The notes below the pieces were generated by a model. It was given only the letters and a program-made list of their open reading frames with translations. It searched no databases and was not told the DNA's origin. DNA of 64,000 bases from Plasmopara viticola (Eukaryota; Oomycota; Peronosporomycetes; Peronosporales; Peronosporaceae), in the NCBI GenBank assembly GCA_001695595.3, contig MBPM02000007.1:1550001-1614000 (forward strand). The letters are read 5' to 3'. The position numbers were made by a program, and so were the translations under genes. Below, piece after piece: positions 60,023 through 64,000 of this stretch (positions within the stretch are counted from its first letter, which is position 1; every line of letters begins with the position of its first letter).

Positions 60023-61035
60023 ACTTCGTAAAAATGTAGTAAATATAAACGAGTGTATCCACTATAATAATTTTTCCTTTCATTTGATTAGGAGTTGCAT
60101 TAATACTACTATGCTCTGTATTATTATGATATTCGATTATAATTTCTAATAAGCTTGGAAAAGGTTGGGGTGACGCCCTCCTTCCAAGCGCGGGGGCTAA
60201 ATGCTCGCGCGCTTCGGGCAGGTGCTCTCGGGCATCTGCAGGTCTCTAACGAGTCTCCCCCTCGACGCGACGGTCTCCAGCACCGGGCGCCACCTGGGCT
60301 CTTACTAAGTCAGAGCTAAGCAAAATAATGGAAGACCCTCACGACCTCGGTGCTGGCTGCACTGCCCGCCGAACGAGACCCGACGTATGCGGACACCACT
60401 CTATGCCGTGGACTAGCCAGACTGAGCCTAGCACGTGCATAACTTGGCAACGCGATAACGTAATACATTACATTACAATACTTTCTAATAACTGTTTTGT
60501 TAGGGGTTTGTTTATTTGAATTAATCTTTGTTTCAATGTCCGGTTGAATCTTTCTATCTTACCCATTGTGTTATGATCTCCTGCTTCATTGTTGAAATGT
60601 TCAAAATGCTGTTTATCTAAGAATTCCAATACCTCTTTGTTTAAAAATTCCTTACCATTTTCAGAAGTAATTATAGAAATCTTGTATTTCTTCATGGATT
60701 TATTGAGTGCTGCTTGTACGATTGCTGCTATTTTGTTTGGTAATAGATCTGCATATCCAATTCTAGAATTTATGTTGATGGCTGTTAGAATAGTCTTCTT
60801 ATTATAATACATTAATTCTATTTGCCAACTATTTGGATTAGAGCCTATAATTTTAAAACAATCAAACTTATTCTTTTGATTTTGGTGTTCTTGAATACTA
60901 GATTGTTTAAAATATCAATCATTAACGATTTTATGTGTAATATTCGGATTCAGAGCTTTAGCTTTCTTATATAACTTTGCTGCACTAATGAAACCTGTTT
61001 CAGGATCATTAAATAATTTAAATATAAGAGCTTAA
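60010..61035 (-). pseudogene. Polinton-type integrase, split by a LINE-derived insertion
   Basis: The minus strand from about 61035 reads GFISAAKLYKKAKALNP, then a premature TGA near 60925, then SWQIELMYYNKKTILTAI and ITSENGKEFLNKEVLEFL, and finally NTMGKIERFNRTLKQR (60812-60490). This is an rve-type integrase core. The positions of the first two catalytic Asp residues (WQID-L and SDNG in the family) read Glu here; the third acidic residue (GKIER) is kept. At 60482-60491 the frame is interrupted by the short element at 60153-60481; the 3' part with EYHNNTEHSSINATPNQMK resumes at about 60143-60070. It cannot be active as written. Confidence 0.75.
60153..60481 (+). mobile_element. LINE-derived short composite element, copy E, inside integrase
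   Basis: It is flanked by an exact 10-bp duplication TTTCTAATAA at 60143-60152 and 60482-60491. The structure equals copies B-D: LINE 5' segment, 31-nt RT-region piece (GCGCCACCTGGGCTCTTAC onward), filler AGCAAAATAATGG, LINE 3' end and ACATTACATTACAATAC tail. It is GC-rich and stands out from the AT-rich host element. Removing it would restore contact between the two integrase parts, so the direction of events is clear. Confidence 0.92.
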
Positions 61036-61117
61036 ATCACGTCCCGGAGGTAAGTGATTAATAAACTAATTATATTAGTTTCTAGTATTTATTAGACTCA
61101 TTATCATTTTTTTATAA

Positions 61118-64000
61118 TCAAATATCTAAAGGCATCGTATCAATTCCATCGCTTAAAGTTCTCCGTTTATCATAATAGTAGCCGATTCCGTTTTTAGTTT
61201 GAGTATAGGTAATCACTCTTGATGACGAGTTATCGATTCTAAATCCTCGGTTTTCAGCTTTTAATACTATTTTATTTTCAATTACCGATTGAAACCCATC
61301 TGGTGATGAGATAACCTCATTTCTAGCTCTTTGAACGCATTTTCTTGATACTTTAACTGTATTATTAGCATCTGGTTCATAGCAAATATAATTTTTTGAT
61401 GATAAGCTGACCATAGCGTTTCCGCGCGTTCCTCTTTAAATAAACCTGCTTTTCGTTAATCAAACGATTTATGAGTATCTCTTGGAAACCAGTTATTCTT
61501 ATCAGCTTCATACTCTTCTTTAAGTTCTGGTTTGATCAAATTTGGAAATGGATTTTCATTACTGAAGGAAATGTAAGCGCTATCAGTATCCATTTCAAGA
61601 TATTGAAAGTCTGAACGATCAATGTTTTTGTCAATGAGATGCTAATAGAATTGCAGCATACGTAATTTAGCTAATTGATAGATAGCACTAGATACATGAA
61701 TTGGATTGTTATGACTAATTTTACGTTTGTTTTTCTTAATTTCGAAAATATCATCAATTTTATGTACATGATGGAATGTGAAACGCTCCATTTCAGAGTG
61801 TAAATTCTCCTCATTATCAACATATTTGATTAATTTATGTTTTGTCTTATACATACCAGATCTATCAAAAGCGCTATTACCCACGAGCTTCATCATTTCA
61901 GCAATACAAGCTTTGTTTGGGTCTTTATCTCCTTCACGTCTAGCATCTGATACTTCGTTTTCAAATCGTTTAAACGGAGTGTAACTTGATGCTTTGATGA
62001 AAGAATATGATTTTGTAATTATCAATCCATGTTCTAAATACCATTTTAATAACGGCGTTTAGATAAGAAATTTAGTTCCAAAGTAACTAATTATGAGTTT
62101 ACGAGATTTTCTTGCGTAGGTTTCTTTAGCTTTACCTCTCGTTTCATTGTAATCAACATATAATCACCGATTAAAGCTCTGTTTGATGGATCAATCTCCG
62201 TATTTTGAAAAATTGGAGTCATTTCACTAAACTAGTCTCTTAATTGCTCTGGGGGTTTTATATCACATTCAAGAAATCCAAATAGTTTATCTGCTTTAAC
62301 ATCGTTAATCAATTCATCATATGGTTCAACAGTTGTTATTCTTCCACAAGGCATTTCATTTCCTAGAGGTTATGATGCTCACGCTTTGTACCTTTGGTGA
62401 ATTACTTTTTAAACGAACTTGCCTCCTCTAATTCTTGTTTCGTTTGATTTAGCATATCTAGTAAAGATAATACTTGGACCTCCAACGATGTTTTCTTTCA
62501 TTTTATAGTAAATCTCTTTGTATTCCTCAACAATTTGATAAATAACTTTATTAGGGTTCGTTTCAACGTTTTAACTCTCGAAAACATTCAATTGACATTC
62601 TTTTTCTATTTACATTACAATTAATACAAGTCATCGTAATATTACCATCAATATGACCTAATGTATTATCGAGTCTATCAGCGGAAACATCCTTGTCATG
62701 AAGAATACAACCACAATGACTACATGAATAATTTTGGTTACTAAGGATGGTATTTAAATGAAGTAAGCCCATATCATATTCTCTATTTTTGACTGTATCT
62801 TGGAATTTATATCCATTCATTTTATTATTAGGAAACTTGAACTCTTCCCCATGATTCTGTTTGATTTTAAATTACTAAATGATGTTTGATACTTGATTTT
62901 TTCAGCTAATCCCGGTAATGATAATCCATCAGTAAACATATCTAATTCATATCTTTTGTATAATTTTGCTTGTTCTTTGATAGCTGTTACAAATGGAGCT
63001 CCATCTAGATTATTATACCAAATGAGTAAATCTACTAAAGTCTTCATTTGATTATGATTCCAAATGAACTTTATTCGTTCATAAGCATCATCAGAGATTT
63101 AATATAATCTTGATTTGAATGTGTCATTAAATGCTTCTTTGCTAGGTAGTCCTTCGCTTAAGCTTTAAGAAAAATCTAAGTAAGAATATGGAAAGATTCC
63201 TTTACCAAGCCCACATAGGCATCTGATTTTATCTTCACATTTACAACTTCCAGTATAAGCTTTTAGATAACTATCATAAGAGCAAGGACTAAGGTAATTT
63301 ATAATATCTGAGAACTTTAAATTACCAACAGTTAGACACATATAGCCAGTTGATTTGATTGATTTCGCTTTCTTATAGTCGATTAATGCTAAATACTCCT
63401 TTTTAATCAGATTAATATCATATTTACCGGAATTAAAACCAACTATAGGAACTACAGAACACATCTTATTCAAAATTTTAAGATCATTATCATATGATTT
63501 GATGATATTATCAACATTTTCTTTCGTTGATTTGTAGATACTTTGATATCAGCTTTTCTTTGGTTGATAGAGATAGTCAGAGGTTCAAACTTCTCAAGAT
63601 TTGATATAGCGATTAATTCTTGTTTGATTAGCAATGTATCATAGAACCCTTTGATTAAATTAGTTGGATTTTCATTAATGAGACATATAATTTCATTTTT
63701 AAAACTATCATTGATTGATACTGAAATAAAATGTGTTCATTATCAAACGTTGTTGATTCCCCTTTTTGGAGTCCTGTTTGACGAAGCATACTTTCGAAAT
63801 CATATACAATGAATTCTGTTAGATAGTGATCGATGCTTTTAATATCGTATTTGTTTAATAAACGTTTTATTGTATTTTCATTTGGGATATAGGCTTTTGG
63901 TTCCTTGCAAAAACTATCTAATGCCTCATCCTGATATTTGTTCCTTTAATGATCTTTGATTTTTCATAGTTTGAGATTGACTCAAGGTAATACTTGTCCG
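61118..64000 (-). pseudogene. Protein-primed family B DNA polymerase, broken (Polinton type)
   Basis: Order on the minus strand: ExoI-like VYDFESML (about 63810-63785), ExoII VGFNSGKYDINLIKKEY (about 63450-63400), KTLVDLLIWYNNLDGAPF and DMFTDGLSLPGL (63047-62910), HNH module (62820-62563), GGPSIIFTRYAKS (about 62490-62450), MPCGRITTVEPYDE and GFLECDIKPPEQL (about 62360-62240), KLVGNSAFDRSG as the KxxxNxxxG motif (about 61895-61855), DTDS of motif C (61582-61590), and the C-terminal GFRIDN and GIGYYYDKRR (61414-61118). At least six frame breaks or stops separate these. The motif A region (expected just before PLGNEM) is destroyed by two stops. This enzyme type replicates linear elements by protein priming. 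The N-terminus is outside the window. Confidence 0.8.
62563..62820 (-). pseudogene. HNH-type zinc module embedded in the polymerase
   Basis: An 85-codon open stretch contains CSHC (33-36), then SADRLDNTLGHIDGN (46-60) and TCINCNV (64-70): two Cys pairs around a DRxDN...GH core, the pattern of HNH/endonuclease VII-like domains. It lies in the same strand and order as the polymerase pieces, between the DGLSLPGL stretch and the region before motif A. It therefore looks like a domain of the polymerase polypeptide, separated now by a frameshift on one side and a TAA on the other. All four Cys and the core Asp, Asn and His are intact even though the gene around it is broken. Confidence 0.6.

Larger units (their letters stand above)
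58816..64000. mobile_element. Polinton/Maverick-like element, decayed, cut by window edge
   Basis: The base composition drops sharply to AT-rich from about 58830 to the end. Inside are a protein-primed family B polymerase (minus), a retroviral-type integrase (minus), a GIY-YIG nuclease (plus) and a possible small virion protein (minus). This gene set is typical of Polintons. All frames are damaged. The left end is presumably near 58808-58840, where a short inverted motif (ACCCC, TTCCACC, GGGGT) marks the GC change; the matching terminal repeat would lie outside the window, so the end is not proven. Confidence 0.65.

Noticed and set aside
1..64000. tRNA and rRNA genes
   Set aside because: No convincing cloverleaf with a T-loop consensus or rRNA core sequence was found by eye; a dedicated scan would be needed to exclude them.

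Overview
The window looks like a gene-sparse, repeat-rich stretch of an oomycete genome, most likely a downy mildew or Phytophthora relative. The reasons are secreted multi-repeat LWY-type effector genes, very short introns (59-63 nt), an oomycete-style initiator plus flanking promoter region upstream of a kinesin gene, and decayed Ty3/Gypsy, Mutator-like, LINE and Polinton-like elements. The species cannot be named from the sequence alone.

Left part (1 to about 44,970): a diverged tandem array. The recurring order is a broken effector on the minus strand, a minus-strand Ty3/Gypsy relic, and a plus-strand effector gene followed by a conserved spacer. Three plus-strand effector loci have exactly the same length (1866 nt): 8604-10469 (intact), 21393-23258 (three in-frame stops) and 42266-44131 (intact). 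A fourth at about 27478-28870 is a wreck without its start codon. Two further decayed copies lie on the minus strand (1195-1790 and 13570-15085). The first bases of the window match the spacer found downstream of the other effectors, so the array probably continues to the left. Unit A alone carries a 2.4-kb Mutator-like transposon with visible inverted ends (5540-7953).

Mobile-element layer: one internally deleted LINE (11413-12557) and four short composite elements of about 0.32 kb (19964-20281, 20603-20928, 53229-53554, 60153-60481). The short ones are built from the same three separated pieces of that LINE and each has its own target-site duplication. One sits in the upstream region of the broken effector copy, another inside the integrase gene of the Polinton-like element. 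At 45230-47241 a 2012-bp element with 83-bp inverted ends and an 8-bp target duplication carries a decayed fragment of a host condensin-II D3 gene.

Right part (48,700 to 57,850): a low-copy segment with a conserved minus-strand ORF, a PD-(D/E)XK nuclease-like protein, a very small secreted protein, and an intact four-exon kinesin-2 motor gene, one of whose introns appears to be GC-AG. From about 58,816 to the right edge the sequence becomes AT-rich and holds a broken Polinton/Maverick-like element: protein-primed family B DNA polymerase with an embedded HNH module, retroviral-type integrase, GIY-YIG nuclease and a possible small virion protein, all damaged. The element runs off the window.
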